Shown here in pieces: positions 1 to 9,861 of a stretch of 64,000 nt of DNA. Within the stretch, counting starts at the first letter, position 1, and each line of letters starts with the position of its first letter. The notes below the pieces were generated by a model. That model saw nothing but the letters and a program-made list of their open reading frames with translations. It had not been told where the DNA came from and made no database searches. The translations under genes were made by a program, and so were the position numbers. The DNA comes from Stutzerimonas stutzeri (GTDB lineage: Bacteria; Pseudomonadota; Gammaproteobacteria; Pseudomonadales; Pseudomonadaceae). The stretch is taken from assembly GCF_019090095.1 (NCBI RefSeq), contig NZ_JAGQFP010000001.1:1302001-1366000 (forward strand), given 5' to 3'.

Positions 1-555
1 ATCCGGCTGGCGACCCGCGAGCTTGATCAACTGCTCGTAAGCGGTCGCCGCATCGGCTGGACGATCCTCGCGCATGTAGGCGCGCGCCAGGAAATACCAG
101 GCCTCGGAGGAATCGGGTTGGGCCTTCACCGCCCGCTCCAGACGCCCGACCATTTCTTCGATGGAGTGAGGTTGGTTGGCGAACTCCCGCGTCAGCTGAA
201 CCTTGTCACTCGCGCCCCAATGCAGGTAGAGCGCGTAGCCCAGCAATGGCATGAGGATCGCCACAACCAGCGGTATGGCTCGGCCCAGGTTGCTACGACG
301 ATGGACATCGCTGCCCTCGGTATCGTCCAACAGTTCGCGCGCCGCGTCCGCCCGCCCCGCTTCGAACTGTTCAGCGCTGAGCGTACCGGCCGCCTGCTGG
401 CCAGCCAGCTCGGCGAGCCGCTCTTGATAAAGCGCGACGTTGAGCGCGGTCCGATCCTCTTCCGCTTGTGAATGGCGGCCTCTCATCAACGGCAACAGCA
501 GGAACGCCAGGGCGACCAGCAACAGCAGGCCCGCACCTATCCAGAAATCGATCAT
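1..555 (-). CDS. ccmI: Cytochrome c maturation protein CcmI (CycH), C-terminus cut by window edge
   Basis: CcmI is the inner-membrane chaperone that captures apocytochrome c and hands it to the CcmF/CcmH heme ligation complex. The frame is open from an ATG at 555 to the left window edge (185 codons, no stop seen). It starts with a hydrophobic segment (about residues 4-24) and an arginine-rich loop, then a coiled region. A second membrane segment lies near residues 95-115, and TPR-like sequence follows ([15 protein letters not shown]). This is the family's two-helix plus TPR plan. The ATG overlaps the ccmH stop codon (ATGA), which fixes the start and implies translational coupling. Identity rests on this architecture and on its place as last gene of the ccm operon. 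The C-terminal apocytochrome-binding part lies outside the window. Confidence 0.93.
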   Translation of the reverse strand, partial: MIDFWIGAGLLLLVALAFLLLPLMRGRHSQAEEDRTALNVALYQERLAELAGQQAAGTLSAEQFEAGRADAARELLDDTEGSDVHRRSNLGRAIPLVVAILMPLLGYALYLHWGASDKVQLTREFANQPHSIEEMVGRLERAVKAQPDSSEAWYFLARAYMREDRPADAATAYEQLIKLAGRQPD

Positions 556-1025
556 GGTTGTTTTTTATCCAGCAACGTGGCGAGGCGCTCGCGTTCGGCC
601 TCTGAAAGAGTCTTCGACGATGGATCGCTGGCCGCTCGCCGGCGCCGCATCAGAATGAATACCAGCACGCCCAAGCCGAGCACGAGCAGCGCATAGGGGC
701 CATACCAGAGGACGAGGGTCTTGGCATTGACCGGCGGCTTGTAGCGCACGAAATCGCCGTAGCGTGCCACCAGGTAGTCGACGATCTGCTCGTTGCTCTG
801 GCCTTCCTCGACCATGCGATAGATCTCCCGACGCAGGTCCGTCGCGATGGGCGCGTTGGAGTCGGCGATATTCTGGTTCTGACACTTCGGGCAGCGCAGC
901 TCTTCCACCAGGGTACGGTAGCGTTCACGCTCGGCGTCGGTATTGAATTCATAGGCATCGATCGCCGCCTGCGCCCCGCCTACCAGGCACAGCGCCAGCA
1001 GCATCCCGCGAATCAGCAGCTTCAT
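552..1025 (-). CDS. ccmH: Cytochrome c maturation protein CcmH
   Basis: CcmH is a membrane-anchored periplasmic thiol oxidoreductase that keeps the CXXCH heme-binding motif of apocytochrome c reduced for heme attachment. The 157-residue product has a cleavable signal peptide (about residues 1-20, ending GGAQA). The family motif LRCPKC places the redox cysteines at 45 and 48. One membrane helix spans about 102-125 and is followed by an RRRR stop-transfer cluster. The length matches the short CcmH of pseudomonads, which lack the fused TPR part found in E. coli; that part is the separate ccmI here. The gene overlaps ccmG upstream by 4 bases and ccmI downstream by 4 bases. Confidence 0.96.
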   Translation of the reverse strand: MKLLIRGMLLALCLVGGAQAAIDAYEFNTDAERERYRTLVEELRCPKCQNQNIADSNAPIATDLRREIYRMVEEGQSNEQIVDYLVARYGDFVRYKPPVNAKTLVLWYGPYALLVLGLGVLVFILMRRRRAASDPSSKTLSEAERERLATLLDKKQP

Positions 1026-1552
1026 TCTTCAACCAACTCCTGATACAGGGCGGCGATCTGCTCACGCCACACGCGTTCGTCGATCACGCCGACGTACTTG
1101 TGGCGAATGATGCCCTGCTTGTCGACGATGAAGGTTTCCGGCGCGCCATACACGCCCAGGTCCAGGCCCAGGGTGCCCTGCGCGTCACTGATATTCAGCT
1201 GGTAGGGATCATGGAACTCGCGCAGCCATTTCTGCGCCGCGGCGTTGTCGTCCTTGTAGTTGACGCCGTAGATGACCACGCCCTGCTTGGCCAGTTGATT
1301 GAGCACCGGGTGCTCGACCTTGCAGGCGACGCACCAGGTTGCCCAGACGTTGACCAGGGCCGGCTTGCCCTTGATGTCGTCGGCGGTTATCAGGCGTTGG
1401 GGGTCTTCCACCGAGGGCAACGAGAAGGACGGCAGCGGCTTGCCGATCAGCGCCGAGGGCAGCTCGGTCGGATCCAGGAACAAGCCCCGATAGAGAAACA
1501 CCGCGACGACCAGAAAGATCGCCAGTGGCAGCAACATCAACAGTCTTTTCAT
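1022..1552 (-). CDS. ccmG: Thiol:disulfide interchange protein CcmG/DsbE
   Basis: CcmG is a membrane-tethered thioredoxin-fold reductase that passes electrons from CcdA/DsbD towards CcmH and apocytochrome c. The start chosen (ATG at 1552) gives 176 residues beginning MKRLLMLLP, with an N-terminal signal anchor at about residues 4-24. An upstream in-frame start would add 12 charged residues inside the end of ccmF and spoil the anchor. The redox motif is WATWCVAC with cysteines at 74 and 77, in the thioredoxin context NVWATWC. A GVYGAPETF loop carries the usual cis-proline. It begins 1 base after the ccmF stop and overlaps ccmH. Confidence 0.96.
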   Translation of the reverse strand: MKRLLMLLPLAIFLVVAVFLYRGLFLDPTELPSALIGKPLPSFSLPSVEDPQRLITADDIKGKPALVNVWATWCVACKVEHPVLNQLAKQGVVIYGVNYKDDNAAAQKWLREFHDPYQLNISDAQGTLGLDLGVYGAPETFIVDKQGIIRHKYVGVIDERVWREQIAALYQELVEE

Positions 1553-1553
1553 A

Positions 1554-3527
1554 TCAGGCTCCTTGCTCGGCCATACCGAGGGCATCACGGACCCGAGTCC
1601 GGACCTTCACCCGATAACGCTTGTCGCACACACAACACACGCCGCCAAGCGACATCAGCAAAGCGCCCAGCCAGATCCAGCGCACGAAGGGTTTGACATG
1701 GACCCTGACCGCCCAGGCGCCGTTTTCCAGCGGCTCGCCGAGGGCAACATAGAGGTCACGGAACAGTCCGGCGTCGATGCCCGCTTCGGTCATCGGCATC
1801 TGCTGCACGGTGTAGAGACGCTTCTCCGGGTGCAGGGTAGCGACCTGGCGGTCGCCGTCGAAGACCCGGATGGTGCCCTTGTCCGACGTGAAATTCGGGC
1901 CTTCGAAATGCTTGGCGCCGTCGAACACGAAGTGGTAGCCACCGAGCTGCGTCGACTCGCCGGGCGCCAGGCGCAGGTCGCGCTCATCGCTCTGCTGACT
2001 GGTGAGCACCACGCCCAATGCGCAAACCACCAGCCCGAAGTGCGCCAACTGCATGCCCCAATAGCTCGGAGCCAGGCTGCGCATTCCCTTGACCAGACCT
2101 TTGTGCCGCGTCTTGTCCAGCAGGTCACGAACACCCGCGCTGACCACCCAGGCCGCCAGCAGACATACCGCCAGCACCGCCCAGTGGAAGTCGGCAAACA
2201 GCATCGAGCCCAGTCCGCCGAGCACGGCGCTGGTGATCAGCACCGGGGTCAGCATGCCGACCAGCCATTTCACCGGCGTATCCTTCCAGCGCGCCAGGAC
2301 ACCCACGCCTAACGCCAGCAACAGCGCACCGATCAGCGGCAGGAACATGGCATTGAAGTAGGGAGGCCCCACCGAGAGCTTGCTGTTGGACAGCGCATCG
2401 AGCAGCAGCGGATACAGGGTGCCCAGGAGAATCATCGAGGTGGCGACGACCAGCAGCAGGTTGTTGACCAGCAAGAGCGTCTCGCGCGACCACAGCCCGA
2501 AGCCGATCTGGCTCTTCACGACCGGTGCACGCAGTGCGAACAGCGTCAGCGAACCGCCGATGACCACCAGCAGGAAGGCGAGAATGAAGACCCCACGCGC
2601 CGGGTCGGTGGCAAAGGCGTGGACCGACGTCAGCACACCGGAGCGAACCAGGAAGGTCCCCAGCAGGCTAAGCGAGAAAGCCGCGATCGCCAGTAGCACC
2701 GTCCAGCTCTTGAAGGCGCCACGCTTTTCCGTGACCGCCAGCGAGTGGATCAACGCGGTGCCCACCAACCACGGCATGAACGAGGCGTTTTCGACCGGAT
2801 CCCAGAACCACCAGCCGCCCCAACCGAGCTCGTAGTAGGCCCACCACGAGCCCAACGCGATACCGGTGCCGAGGAATGCCCAGGCAATCAGCGTCCAGGG
2901 ACGCGACCAGCGCGCCCAGGCAGCGTCGAGGCGACCGCCGAGCAACGCCGCGATGGCGAAGGCGAAGGCCACCGAGAACCCGACATACCCCATGTACAGC
3001 ATCGGCGGATGCACAACCAGACCGAAGTCCTGCAGCAGCGGATTGAGATCACGGCCATCCATCGGCGCCTGCGGCAGGAGTCGGTCGAACGGGTTGGAGG
3101 TGACGATCAGGAACAGCAGAAAGCCGATACTGATCAGTCCCATCACGCCCAGCACACGGGCCAGCATGTCCTCGGGCAGTTGCCGCGAGAAGATCGACAC
3201 CGCAAAGGTCCAGCCGGACAGGATGAGCGCCCAGAGCAGCAGCGAACCTTCATGCGCGCCCCACACCGCACTGAACTTGTAGTACCAGGGCAACGCGCTG
3301 TTGGAATTCTGTGCGACGTAGGCGACCGAGAAATCATCCACCATGAACGCATAGGTGAGGCAGGCGAAGGAGAAGACCAGGAAGGAGAACTGACCCCACG
3401 CCGCAGGCTGGGCCAGGCCCATCCACTGCCGGTCGCCACGCCAGGCGCCGATCAGCGGCAGCGTGCCCTGCACCACCGCCAGGCACAACGCCAGAATCAT
3501 TGCCAGATGACCGAGCTCCGGGATCAT
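1554..3527 (-). CDS. ccmF: Heme lyase subunit CcmF
   Basis: CcmF is a large polytopic inner-membrane protein that, with CcmH and CcmI, joins heme delivered by CcmE to apocytochrome c. The product is 657 residues with many hydrophobic helices. The tryptophan-rich WWD heme-handling motif ([19 protein letters not shown]) lies at about residues 235-253. Conserved histidines occur before it ([11 protein letters not shown]) and after it ([11 protein letters not shown]). The C-terminal periplasmic domain ends in a last helix and a basic tail. Length and motif order match the family. The gene starts 4 bases inside the end of ccmE and is followed after 1 base by ccmG. Confidence 0.97.
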   Translation of the reverse strand: MIPELGHLAMILALCLAVVQGTLPLIGAWRGDRQWMGLAQPAAWGQFSFLVFSFACLTYAFMVDDFSVAYVAQNSNSALPWYYKFSAVWGAHEGSLLLWALILSGWTFAVSIFSRQLPEDMLARVLGVMGLISIGFLLFLIVTSNPFDRLLPQAPMDGRDLNPLLQDFGLVVHPPMLYMGYVGFSVAFAFAIAALLGGRLDAAWARWSRPWTLIAWAFLGTGIALGSWWAYYELGWGGWWFWDPVENASFMPWLVGTALIHSLAVTEKRGAFKSWTVLLAIAAFSLSLLGTFLVRSGVLTSVHAFATDPARGVFILAFLLVVIGGSLTLFALRAPVVKSQIGFGLWSRETLLLVNNLLLVVATSMILLGTLYPLLLDALSNSKLSVGPPYFNAMFLPLIGALLLALGVGVLARWKDTPVKWLVGMLTPVLITSAVLGGLGSMLFADFHWAVLAVCLLAAWVVSAGVRDLLDKTRHKGLVKGMRSLAPSYWGMQLAHFGLVVCALGVVLTSQQSDERDLRLAPGESTQLGGYHFVFDGAKHFEGPNFTSDKGTIRVFDGDRQVATLHPEKRLYTVQQMPMTEAGIDAGLFRDLYVALGEPLENGAWAVRVHVKPFVRWIWLGALLMSLGGVCCVCDKRYRVKVRTRVRDALGMAEQGA

Positions 3528-3991
3528 TTCGCCCCCTCCTGCATGCCAGCACCGTAGGGTTTGCTCTTGCCGCTTTTTTCCAGCGCTGAGCTGACCTCCG
3601 GCGGCATGTAGTTTTCGTCATGCTTGGCCAGCACTTCGTCGGCCACCAGCACGCCGTCTTCGTTCAGGCGCCCGAGCGCGACGATACCCTGCCCCTCGCG
3701 GAACAGGTCGGGAAGAATACCCTGGTATCGGATAGTGACCGTCTCGGCGTAGTCGGTGACGCGGAAGGTAACGGTCAGCGAATCGCTGCTGCGCTGCACC
3801 GACCCTTCTTCGACCATGCCACCGGCGCGGATTCGGGTACCCTGCGGCGCTTCACCGGTGGCGATCTGGGTGGGTGTGTAGAACAGGTTGATGTTTTCTT
3901 GCAGGGCGGACAAGGCCAGCGCCACGGCAATCCCCACCCCCGCCAGGATGGCCAGGATGATGTACAGACGCTTCTTGCGCACAGGATTCAC
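3524..3991 (-). CDS. ccmE: Periplasmic heme chaperone CcmE
   Basis: CcmE receives heme from the CcmABCD complex, holds it covalently and passes it to CcmF. The product is 155 residues: a basic N-terminus (NPVRKKR), one signal anchor (about 9-30), and a beta-barrel domain with the heme-binding histidine in AKHDENY (His124, with Tyr128 completing HxxxY). I chose a GTG start at 3991. Translation then begins with the family-typical NPVRKKRLY, and the GTG overlaps the ccmD stop as GTGA behind a strong GGAGGA ribosome site. Longer in-frame starts would read through ccmD in another frame. Confidence 0.96.
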   Translation of the reverse strand: MNPVRKKRLYIILAILAGVGIAVALALSALQENINLFYTPTQIATGEAPQGTRIRAGGMVEEGSVQRSSDSLTVTFRVTDYAETVTIRYQGILPDLFREGQGIVALGRLNEDGVLVADEVLAKHDENYMPPEVSSALEKSGKSKPYGAGMQEGAK

Positions 3992-4164
3992 TTCATTTCC
4001 TCCCGGCGCAAACGGCGCGCCTCGTCTTGCAGGTAACGACGACGCGCCATGACCGGCGACGCCACGTTCAGAATCAGGACCGCCAGGCTGATGCCATAAG
4101 AGGTCCAGACGTAGAGGCCATGGTGGCCCATGGCGACAAACTCGGAAAACGACGAAAAATTCAT
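3988..4164 (-). CDS. ccmD: Heme exporter subunit CcmD
   Basis: CcmD is the small membrane subunit that lets holo-CcmE leave the CcmABC complex. The frame encodes 58 residues: [20 protein letters not shown], one membrane helix (about 22-38), then a basic cytoplasmic tail rich in Arg/Glu ([18 protein letters not shown]). A helix with a strongly charged tail and the phrase MGxHGxYVW are typical of CcmD. Its ATG overlaps the ccmC stop (ATGA) and its TGA overlaps the ccmE GTG. Both ends are therefore fixed by translational coupling. Confidence 0.94.
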   Translation of the reverse strand: MNFSSFSEFVAMGHHGLYVWTSYGISLAVLILNVASPVMARRRYLQDEARRLRREEMK

Positions 4165-4916
4165 GATGCCCGCCCCACCAGCGCCTTGATTTCAGCCTTG
4201 ACCCAGCTGCTTCGAGATTCACGACGCAGCACTTCCAGGCGCATGCGCATCAGCAGGACCGTGGCGAAAAAACAATAGAAGCCGATCACCATGACCAGCA
4301 GCGGCAGCCACATCTCGACCGGCATGGCCGGCTTTTCCACCACGCTGAAGGTGGCTGGCTGGTGCAGGGTATTCCACCACTCGACCGAGTATTTAATGAT
4401 CGGGATGTTGACCACGCCGACGATCGACAAGACGGCGCAGGCCTTCGCCGCGCTGTCGCGGTTGCTAATGGCCTGCCCCAGCGCAATCACCCCGAAGTAC
4501 AGGAACAGCAGAATCAACATCGACGTCAGGCGCGCATCCCAGACCCACCAGGCGCCCCAGGTCGGCTTGCCCCACACCGCACCGGTAACCAGGGCGATGA
4601 AGGTCATCCAGGCGCCAATGGGCGCAGCCTGCTGCAGTGCGACGTCGGCCAGCTTCATCTTCCAGACCAGTCCAACCACGCCGGCGACGGCCAGCATGAC
4701 GTAGATCGACTGCGCCAGGAACGCTGCCGGCACATGGATATAGATGATCCGGAAGCTGTTGCCCTGCTGGTAATCCTGCGGCGCAAAGGCCAGCCCCCAG
4801 ACTGTTCCAACGACGATCAGCAGCAACGCCGCGCAGGCCAGCCACGGCAGCCAGCGGCTGCTGATCTCGTAGAACCATTTGGGCGAACCCAGTTTATGGA
4901 ACCATGTCCAGTTCAT
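4161..4916 (-). CDS. ccmC: Heme exporter subunit CcmC
   Basis: CcmC is the polytopic protein that presents heme to CcmE at the periplasmic face. The 251-residue product has about six membrane helices. It carries a WWD motif ([18 protein letters not shown]) between helices 3 and 4, and the flanking periplasmic histidines HVPAAF and [10 protein letters not shown]. Length and motif spacing are those of the family. It begins 151 bases downstream of the ccmB stop, an unusually long gap for this otherwise overlapping operon, and it overlaps ccmD. I see no gene in the gap. Confidence 0.96.
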   Translation of the reverse strand: MNWTWFHKLGSPKWFYEISSRWLPWLACAALLLIVVGTVWGLAFAPQDYQQGNSFRIIYIHVPAAFLAQSIYVMLAVAGVVGLVWKMKLADVALQQAAPIGAWMTFIALVTGAVWGKPTWGAWWVWDARLTSMLILLFLYFGVIALGQAISNRDSAAKACAVLSIVGVVNIPIIKYSVEWWNTLHQPATFSVVEKPAMPVEMWLPLLVMVIGFYCFFATVLLMRMRLEVLRRESRSSWVKAEIKALVGRAS

Positions 4917-5067
4917 AGCGCCTGCCTCACATCCAAAACGCCAGCCGATACTGCTCCGAAACCGGACAGTCGCCGCTTATTCGCGATCAATAAATTCATC
5001 GTTGTCCTGGCCGCCCATCGACTCGGCTCATCGGTTACGCTCCCGAAAAGATACATCGTGCACTCGG

Positions 5068-5739
5068 TCACTCGCCGACGCTTATTTTCAGCCCGGCGGC
5101 TATGGCAAAGGGTGTCAGGGTAACCGCCAGAACGGTCAGACTGGCCAGCCATAACAGGTAACCCAACGCAGGCAAGCCCTGCAGTGCGGCCTGCAACGCC
5201 CCGCTGCCGAGTATCAGCACCGGGATATAGAGTGGAAGGATCAGCAAAGCCAACAGCAGCCCCCCTCGCTTGAGTCCGACGGTCAATGCCGCGCCGACCG
5301 CGCCCAGCAGGCTCAGGATCGGCGTGCCGAGCAACAACGACATCAGCAGCACCGGCAGCGCACTGGCCGGCATGCCCAGCATCAGACCCAGAAGTGGCGC
5401 CAGCAGCACCAGCGCCAGACCGGAAAACAGCCAGTGTGCCAGCACCTTGGCGAGCACCAGAAGCGCCAACGGGTGCGGCGAAACGACCCACTGTTCAAGC
5501 GAGCCATCTTCGAAATCGCTCCGAAACAGCCCATCCAGAGAGAGCAGTACGGCCAACAGCGCGGCAACCCAGATCAAGCCGGGCGAGATGCTTTGCAGCA
5601 ATTGCGACTCGGGCCCGACGGCCAGCGGAAACAAGGCGATGACGATGGCGAAGAACACCAGCGGATTGGCCAGCTCGGCCGGGCGACGGAACAATAGACG
5701 GGATTCGCGCGCCAGCAACAGCGTGAAGACATTGCTCAT
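5068..5739 (-). CDS. ccmB: Heme exporter permease CcmB
   Basis: CcmB is the second membrane subunit of the CcmABCD ABC-type complex, which drives release of heme-loaded CcmE. The product is 223 residues, almost entirely hydrophobic, with six predicted helices. The conserved N-terminal stretch [19 protein letters not shown] and the cytoplasmic segment [13 protein letters not shown] are family hallmarks. Its start codon overlaps the ccmA stop (ATGA). The C-terminus ends KISVGE, followed by the 151-base spacer before ccmC. Confidence 0.95.
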   Translation of the reverse strand: MSNVFTLLLARESRLLFRRPAELANPLVFFAIVIALFPLAVGPESQLLQSISPGLIWVAALLAVLLSLDGLFRSDFEDGSLEQWVVSPHPLALLVLAKVLAHWLFSGLALVLLAPLLGLMLGMPASALPVLLMSLLLGTPILSLLGAVGAALTVGLKRGGLLLALLILPLYIPVLILGSGALQAALQGLPALGYLLWLASLTVLAVTLTPFAIAAGLKISVGE

Positions 5740-6371
5740 GCGGCGCGCTGCCCCAGGTCGATCTCACGGAAGCCGGCCGGTGTCTCGGCCAGCGAGTGGT
5801 GGGTCGTCAGCACGACCATTCCGCCCTGCTCGCAATGCCCGGCCAGGTGCCGTTCCAGCTGCGCCACACCGCTCTTGTCCAATGCCGTGAACGGCTCGTC
5901 GAGAATCCACAGCGGCGGCGGCGAGAGATACAGGCGAGCCAGCCCGACACGTCGCTGCTGCCCGGCAGACAGGGTATGACAGGGTACATCCTCGAAGCCG
6001 CGCAGCCCGACCGCAGCCAGCGCTTGCCAGATGGCATCGCGCGTTGCAGGCTGGTGCAAGGCGCACAACCAGGTGAGATTCTCCTCCGCGGTGAGCAGCC
6101 CTTTGATGCCTGCCGCATGGCCGATCCACAACAGGTTGCGTGCCAGTTCGCCGCGCTGGCTTTCCAGCCCCCGCCCCTTGAGCAGCACCTGGCCGGCGGT
6201 CGGCTGCATCAGACCGGACAGCAGTCGCAGCAGGCTGGTCTTGCCGCTGCCGTTGGGGCCGGCGATCTGCAACATCTCCCCTTCGGCGATCCGCAGGTCT
6301 AACCTCTCGAACAGGAGACGCCAGTCCCGCTCGCAGGACAGCGCCACAGCTTCTAGAAAGGGACTGGACAC
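5736..6371 (-). CDS. ccmA: Heme exporter ATP-binding protein CcmA
   Basis: CcmA is the ATPase of the CcmABCD complex. It powers release of holo-CcmE rather than transport of heme itself. The 211-residue product carries every ABC motif: Walker [10 protein letters not shown] (about 39-47), signature [16 protein letters not shown], Walker B LWILDEPF, and the switch histidine in LTTHHS. The short length is normal for CcmA. It is the first gene of the ccm operon. The 132 bases upstream separate it from the divergent FliK-like gene and should hold both promoters. Confidence 0.96.
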   Translation of the reverse strand: MSSPFLEAVALSCERDWRLLFERLDLRIAEGEMLQIAGPNGSGKTSLLRLLSGLMQPTAGQVLLKGRGLESQRGELARNLLWIGHAAGIKGLLTAEENLTWLCALHQPATRDAIWQALAAVGLRGFEDVPCHTLSAGQQRRVGLARLYLSPPPLWILDEPFTALDKSGVAQLERHLAGHCEQGGMVVLTTHHSLAETPAGFREIDLGQRAA

Positions 6372-6503
6372 GCTAGGGCTACCTCAAGATGGAGTGAGCC
6401 CAGCCGCTATACCGATGGCAGGCCGGGCGGCCGGAATTATACATGCCGGGCCCGCGCGCCAAAGGCCACAACGGCGAAAGGTTGTAAGAGCATTTAAGTA
6501 ATA

Positions 6504-8027
6504 ATGACCGAGATCAAGAGTACCCAGGCAATCGCCCCGTCCGGCCCGGCCCGGCCCGCGACGAGCTCGACCGAGATGGTCTTGAAGCTGCTGCAGCCGC
6601 TGCAGGGACTGCTCGCAGCCGGGGAAAGTGCCGATGCCGAGGTCATCAGCATCAAGGAGGCACTGCAGACGTTCCAGCTCACGCTGCGCCTGACGCTGAA
6701 CAGCGGGCGCCAGGCAACCGTTGAAACCAGTAGCCCGAAAGCGGCCGCCCCGGGCACGGCCATGCTGGTGACCGCCGTTTCCGACCTGCGCCTGATCGCC
6801 GCCTTGCAACCCGGCAGCCGTCAGCCGCAAAGCAGCATCGACCTCTCCCAGTTACCGATCGGTACCGTGGTACAAGGCAAGGTGACCGCTAGCCAACAGA
6901 CGCAGCAAGACGGCAAGATTCTGTTCAAGGTCGTGATCAGCCTGCTCAACTCACCACTGGCCGGGCAAAAGCTGAGCGTCGAGTCACCCCACCCCCTGGC
7001 GCCCGGCAGCCTGATTACCGCACGCGTTCAGGGCGATCAGGCGCTGTCGTTCATGCCCTTGAGCGGCCGTCTGGACCAACTGGTGCTGGGCCAACAACTG
7101 ACCGAGCAGCATGGTCGGCAAGGTTCGCTGGACGGCTTGCTCAATGCGCTTGGAACCGGCTCGACATTGCCCGGCGAATTGCGCGGTGCCGCCGAGCGCC
7201 TGCTGGGCCTGGTACCGAACATGCAGGAGCTCACCGATACCAAGACCCTGGCCCAGGCCCTGGCTCGCAGCGGCGTATTTCTGGAAGCCGGCCTGCTGAG
7301 CGGACAGGCCGACACGCTGCCAGCCGATATGAAAGCCGCCCTGCTCCGTCTGATCGCTCAGCTACCGGGGCTGCCGGCAAGCGGACCACTGACTGCCGCA
7401 CAAGCCGGCGCCGCACTGGGACAGGCGCTACCTGCCTTTGCTCGCAGCGCTTTGGGAGCGCTCGGGCAGTCGAACGCCCGCTACCTGGCGCAAAGCTTCC
7501 CCTTGCCGAGTCGATTATTGCCCAACGCCGAGGACGAGGCGGACCTGGAATTGATCCTGAAACTCGCCGCGGCGGCGATCTCACGGCTCCAGACCCACCA
7601 ATTGTCCAGCCTCGCTCAGACCCAGACCAACCCCGAGGGCGTTCAGGTCACCACCTGGCAGATCGAGGTCCCGATGCGTGACCAGCAGAACATCGTCCCG
7701 CTGCAGGTCAAGTTTCAGCGCGAAGAACCGCCGCCACAGTCTCCCAAGGACAAGCCAGAAACGCTCTGGCGAGTCGAACTGGCCTTCGATGTCGTGCCGT
7801 TGGGGCCACTGCAAGTACAGGCGCAGCTGTTCCAGGGCAGCCTGTCGAGCCAGATCTGGGCCGAACGCAGCGCAACGGCCAACCTGATTACAGCGGAGCT
7901 CGAGCATCTACGTCAGCGGCTGCTCACGGCCGGACTGAACGTGGGCGAACTCGCCTGCCGGCAAGGCATGCCGCCACAAGGGCCGCGCACCTCCCTCGAT
8001 CAACGCTTCGTGGATGAAACCGCATGA
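6504..8027 (+). CDS. FliK-like protein (flagellar hook-length control domain), paralogue
   Basis: This 507-residue protein has an alanine/glutamine-rich body and a C-terminal domain (about residues 390-495) with the FliK C-terminal pattern. That pattern is WRVELAFDVVPLGPLQVQAQ, then an amphipathic helix LEHLRQRLLTAGLNVGEL. The genuine FliK is encoded separately at 30054-31283, so this is a second FliK-family protein. Its stop overlaps the start of an FlhB C-terminal-domain protein, a pairing that mirrors FliK-FlhB substrate switching in flagellar export. The ribosome site is weak, so the start is less sure than the frame. Function beyond the domain similarity is unknown. It could modulate the export switch or have drifted to another role. 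Confidence 0.8.
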   Translation: MTEIKSTQAIAPSGPARPATSSTEMVLKLLQPLQGLLAAGESADAEVISIKEALQTFQLTLRLTLNSGRQATVETSSPKAAAPGTAMLVTAVSDLRLIAALQPGSRQPQSSIDLSQLPIGTVVQGKVTASQQTQQDGKILFKVVISLLNSPLAGQKLSVESPHPLAPGSLITARVQGDQALSFMPLSGRLDQLVLGQQLTEQHGRQGSLDGLLNALGTGSTLPGELRGAAERLLGLVPNMQELTDTKTLAQALARSGVFLEAGLLSGQADTLPADMKAALLRLIAQLPGLPASGPLTAAQAGAALGQALPAFARSALGALGQSNARYLAQSFPLPSRLLPNAEDEADLELILKLAAAAISRLQTHQLSSLAQTQTNPEGVQVTTWQIEVPMRDQQNIVPLQVKFQREEPPPQSPKDKPETLWRVELAFDVVPLGPLQVQAQLFQGSLSSQIWAERSATANLITAELEHLRQRLLTAGLNVGELACRQGMPPQGPRTSLDQRFVDETA

Positions 8028-8347
8028 CACTCGACACGCCACGCCAGGCCATCGCGCTGAGCTACGACGGCGCCAATGCACCGACGCTGTCGGCCAAGGG
8101 CGACGACGAACTCGCCGAAGCCATACTGGCGATCGCCCGCGAACACGAGGTGCCGATCTATGAGAATGCCGAGCTGGTGAAATTGCTGGCGCGCCTGGAA
8201 TTGGGCGACGCCATCCCCGAGGCGCTTTATCGCACCATTGCGGAGATCATCGCGTTCGCCTGGTACCTCAAAGGCAAGTGCCCTGCTGGCTTCACCGGGC
8301 AAGCGGACACGACACTGATACCACGGCTCAATGGGCCTGAGCGTTAA
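8024..8347 (+). CDS. Stand-alone FlhB C-terminal (cytoplasmic) domain protein
   Basis: The 107-residue product matches only the part of FlhB that follows the NPTH self-cleavage site. AIALSYDGANAPTLSAKGDD here aligns with AVALKYDGSKGGAPMLVAKG in the full FlhB of this window (24218-25354). The alignment continues through the AREHEVPIYENAELVKLLA and IPEALYRTIAEIIAFAWYL helices. It lacks membrane segments and the NPTH site, so it resembles the processed FlhB C-terminal fragment. The start overlaps the preceding stop (ATGA), showing coupled expression with the FliK-like gene. Such FlhB-like proteins are known in other bacteria and some can replace the FlhB C-terminal domain. Its role here is inferred. 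Confidence 0.85.
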   Translation: MTLDTPRQAIALSYDGANAPTLSAKGDDELAEAILAIAREHEVPIYENAELVKLLARLELGDAIPEALYRTIAEIIAFAWYLKGKCPAGFTGQADTTLIPRLNGPER

Positions 8348-8768
8348 GCGTGGTAATGCCGGTGGAAAGTCCCTTCTGCTGGGGAAAATCTGCCAATACC
8401 CAGGCGAAATAGCCCTGGCGGAAATAGAACACCTGCTCGTAACCCCATGCGACGGCAAGCCGAACCGCCTCGGCGCTGGCGGGACAGACCTCGCTGTCGC
8501 AGTAGACCACCAGTGGTACGTTTCTCGGCCAGTCGCCCTGCGACAACCCAAAGAATTCGCGCGCCAGGTCCATGTGTACGGCGCCATCGATGTGCCCCCA
8601 GCCCCACTCGCGACTCGGCCGCACGTCAATGAACACCGCACCCAGCTCGTGAAGGTGTCTGGCCTGGTAGACGTTGATGGTCATCGCGCCGTCGATCTCG
8701 AGTGGCGCTTCGGCCGCATCGACCCAGAGCGGGCTCACCAGCAGGCACGCCATCAGAATGCGTAGCAT
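8328..8768 (-). CDS. Periplasmic rhodanese-domain protein
   Basis: This is a single-domain rhodanese of 146 residues with a signal peptide (MLRILMACLLVSPLWVDAAEA). The domain shows the N-terminal phrase FIDVRPSREWGWGHIDGAVH. The predicted catalytic cysteine is Cys90 in VVYCDSEVCPASAEAV. The loop carries a second cysteine and lacks the classic CxxGxR shape, so sulfur-transferase activity is uncertain. The start at 8768 has a strong AGGAGG ribosome site 6-8 bases upstream; upstream in-frame starts have none and destroy the signal peptide. The 3' end overlaps the convergent FlhB-like gene by 20 bases. The substrate is unknown. Confidence 0.85.
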   Translation of the reverse strand: MLRILMACLLVSPLWVDAAEAPLEIDGAMTINVYQARHLHELGAVFIDVRPSREWGWGHIDGAVHMDLAREFFGLSQGDWPRNVPLVVYCDSEVCPASAEAVRLAVAWGYEQVFYFRQGYFAWVLADFPQQKGLSTGITTLNAQAH

Positions 8769-8915
8769 CACATCCTCCTCCCATCGGGGCACAGGTCTGC
8801 GCCGGGCACGGCACAGCCTTGTCCAAAATTGGAGGAAGCAATACCCATATCGTTCAGTGCGCCGGTGTGACCGGTAGGTTTCACCGGCCAAACGGCCACC
8901 TGACGGGGACGAGGG

Positions 8916-9329
8916 TCAGTCGGTGTTGCGCTTCGTCTGATGCAGCTTGCGCATCAGCTCGGCCTCGGACTGGGACAGCCCACAGAATTGCGCCAGATCG
9001 TCGGCGCTAGCGCCCATACCGACCAGCTTGGCCGCCTGGGAGAAGGTGTAGTTGTTCGGATCGCGTTGCTCGAGCTGGCTGAGCTTTTCAGGCAACGGGG
9101 CAACGATGCGCGACAGCTCGCGCAACGACTTGCCCATGTTGACGCTGCCTTCGAGGTAGTTGTCGAGCCGAGCGCTGAGCTCCTTGATCCGCTGGTCACG
9201 CGCCGCATTTTCGAGCGCCTGGGCCCGCGCCTGTTGCTGCTGACGCCGGAACAGCCAGATGCAGCCGCCCAGCAGCGCCAGGCAGCACAGAGCAAGCGCG
9301 ACGACTGCCGCTACCAGCGATGCGATCAT
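8916..9329 (-). CDS. DUF2802 membrane-anchored coiled-coil protein, end of chemotaxis operon
   Basis: The 137-residue protein has one N-terminal membrane helix (about 5-27), a basic stretch, and a helical segment rich in Glu/Arg (about 32-70). The C-terminal domain reads NNYTFSQAAKLVGMGASADD, followed by FCGLSQSEAELMRKLH. The C-terminal part looks like a small helix-turn-helix-like fold and matches the DUF2802 family as I know it from the equivalent place in pseudomonad chemotaxis operons. It starts 3 bases after the cheW stop, so it is almost certainly co-transcribed with cheW. No function is established; linkage suggests a role near polar arrays or flagella. Confidence 0.8.
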   Translation of the reverse strand: MIASLVAAVVALALCCLALLGGCIWLFRRQQQQARAQALENAARDQRIKELSARLDNYLEGSVNMGKSLRELSRIVAPLPEKLSQLEQRDPNNYTFSQAAKLVGMGASADDLAQFCGLSQSEAELMRKLHQTKRNTD

Positions 9330-9332
9330 CTA

Positions 9333-9812
9333 TCAGATGCTCTCAAGTTCCGCCCATTCTTCTTCGCTCATCATCTTGTCCAGCTCGACCAGAATCAGCA
9401 GCTCGTTGTTCTTGTTGCACACGCCCTGGATGAACTTCGCCGACTCGTCGTTACCGACGTTGGGCGCGGTTTCGATCTCCGACTGACGCAGGTAGACCAC
9501 TTCGGCAACGCTGTCGACCAGAATGCCCACAACCTGGCGGTCCGCCTCGATGATGACGATGCGGGTATTGTCCGACACCGGTGCGGTTTCCAGCCCGAAG
9601 CGCTGGCGGGTGTCGATCACGGTCACCACATTGCCACGCAGGTTGATGATGCCCAGCACATAGCTAGGCGCACCTGGAACCGGCGCAATTTCGGTATAGC
9701 GCAACACTTCCTGGACCTGCATCACGTTGATGCCATAGGTCTCGTTGTCCAGACGAAAGGTTACCCACTGCAGAACCGGATCATCGGAACCCTGCGCGGA
9801 AGTCATCTTCAT
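9333..9812 (-). CDS. cheW: Chemotaxis adaptor protein CheW
   Basis: CheW couples chemoreceptors to the kinase CheA. The 159-residue product is a single CheW domain: QWVTFRLDNETYGINVMQVQEVL at the start, GIINLRGNVVTVIDTRQRFG in the middle (the receptor/CheA-binding NLRG segment), and VDSVAEVVYLRQSEI. A short acidic tail ends the protein. It sits between parP and the DUF2802 gene. An 86-base spacer with a perfect hairpin separates it from parP. The ATG at 9812 is preceded by a GAGGTGGGG-type ribosome site. Confidence 0.96.
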   Translation of the reverse strand: MKMTSAQGSDDPVLQWVTFRLDNETYGINVMQVQEVLRYTEIAPVPGAPSYVLGIINLRGNVVTVIDTRQRFGLETAPVSDNTRIVIIEADRQVVGILVDSVAEVVYLRQSEIETAPNVGNDESAKFIQGVCNKNNELLILVELDKMMSEEEWAELESI

Positions 9813-9861
9813 AGCCCCACCTCTTCATGTACCGCAATGGCGGTTGATTCTATCGGTTACC

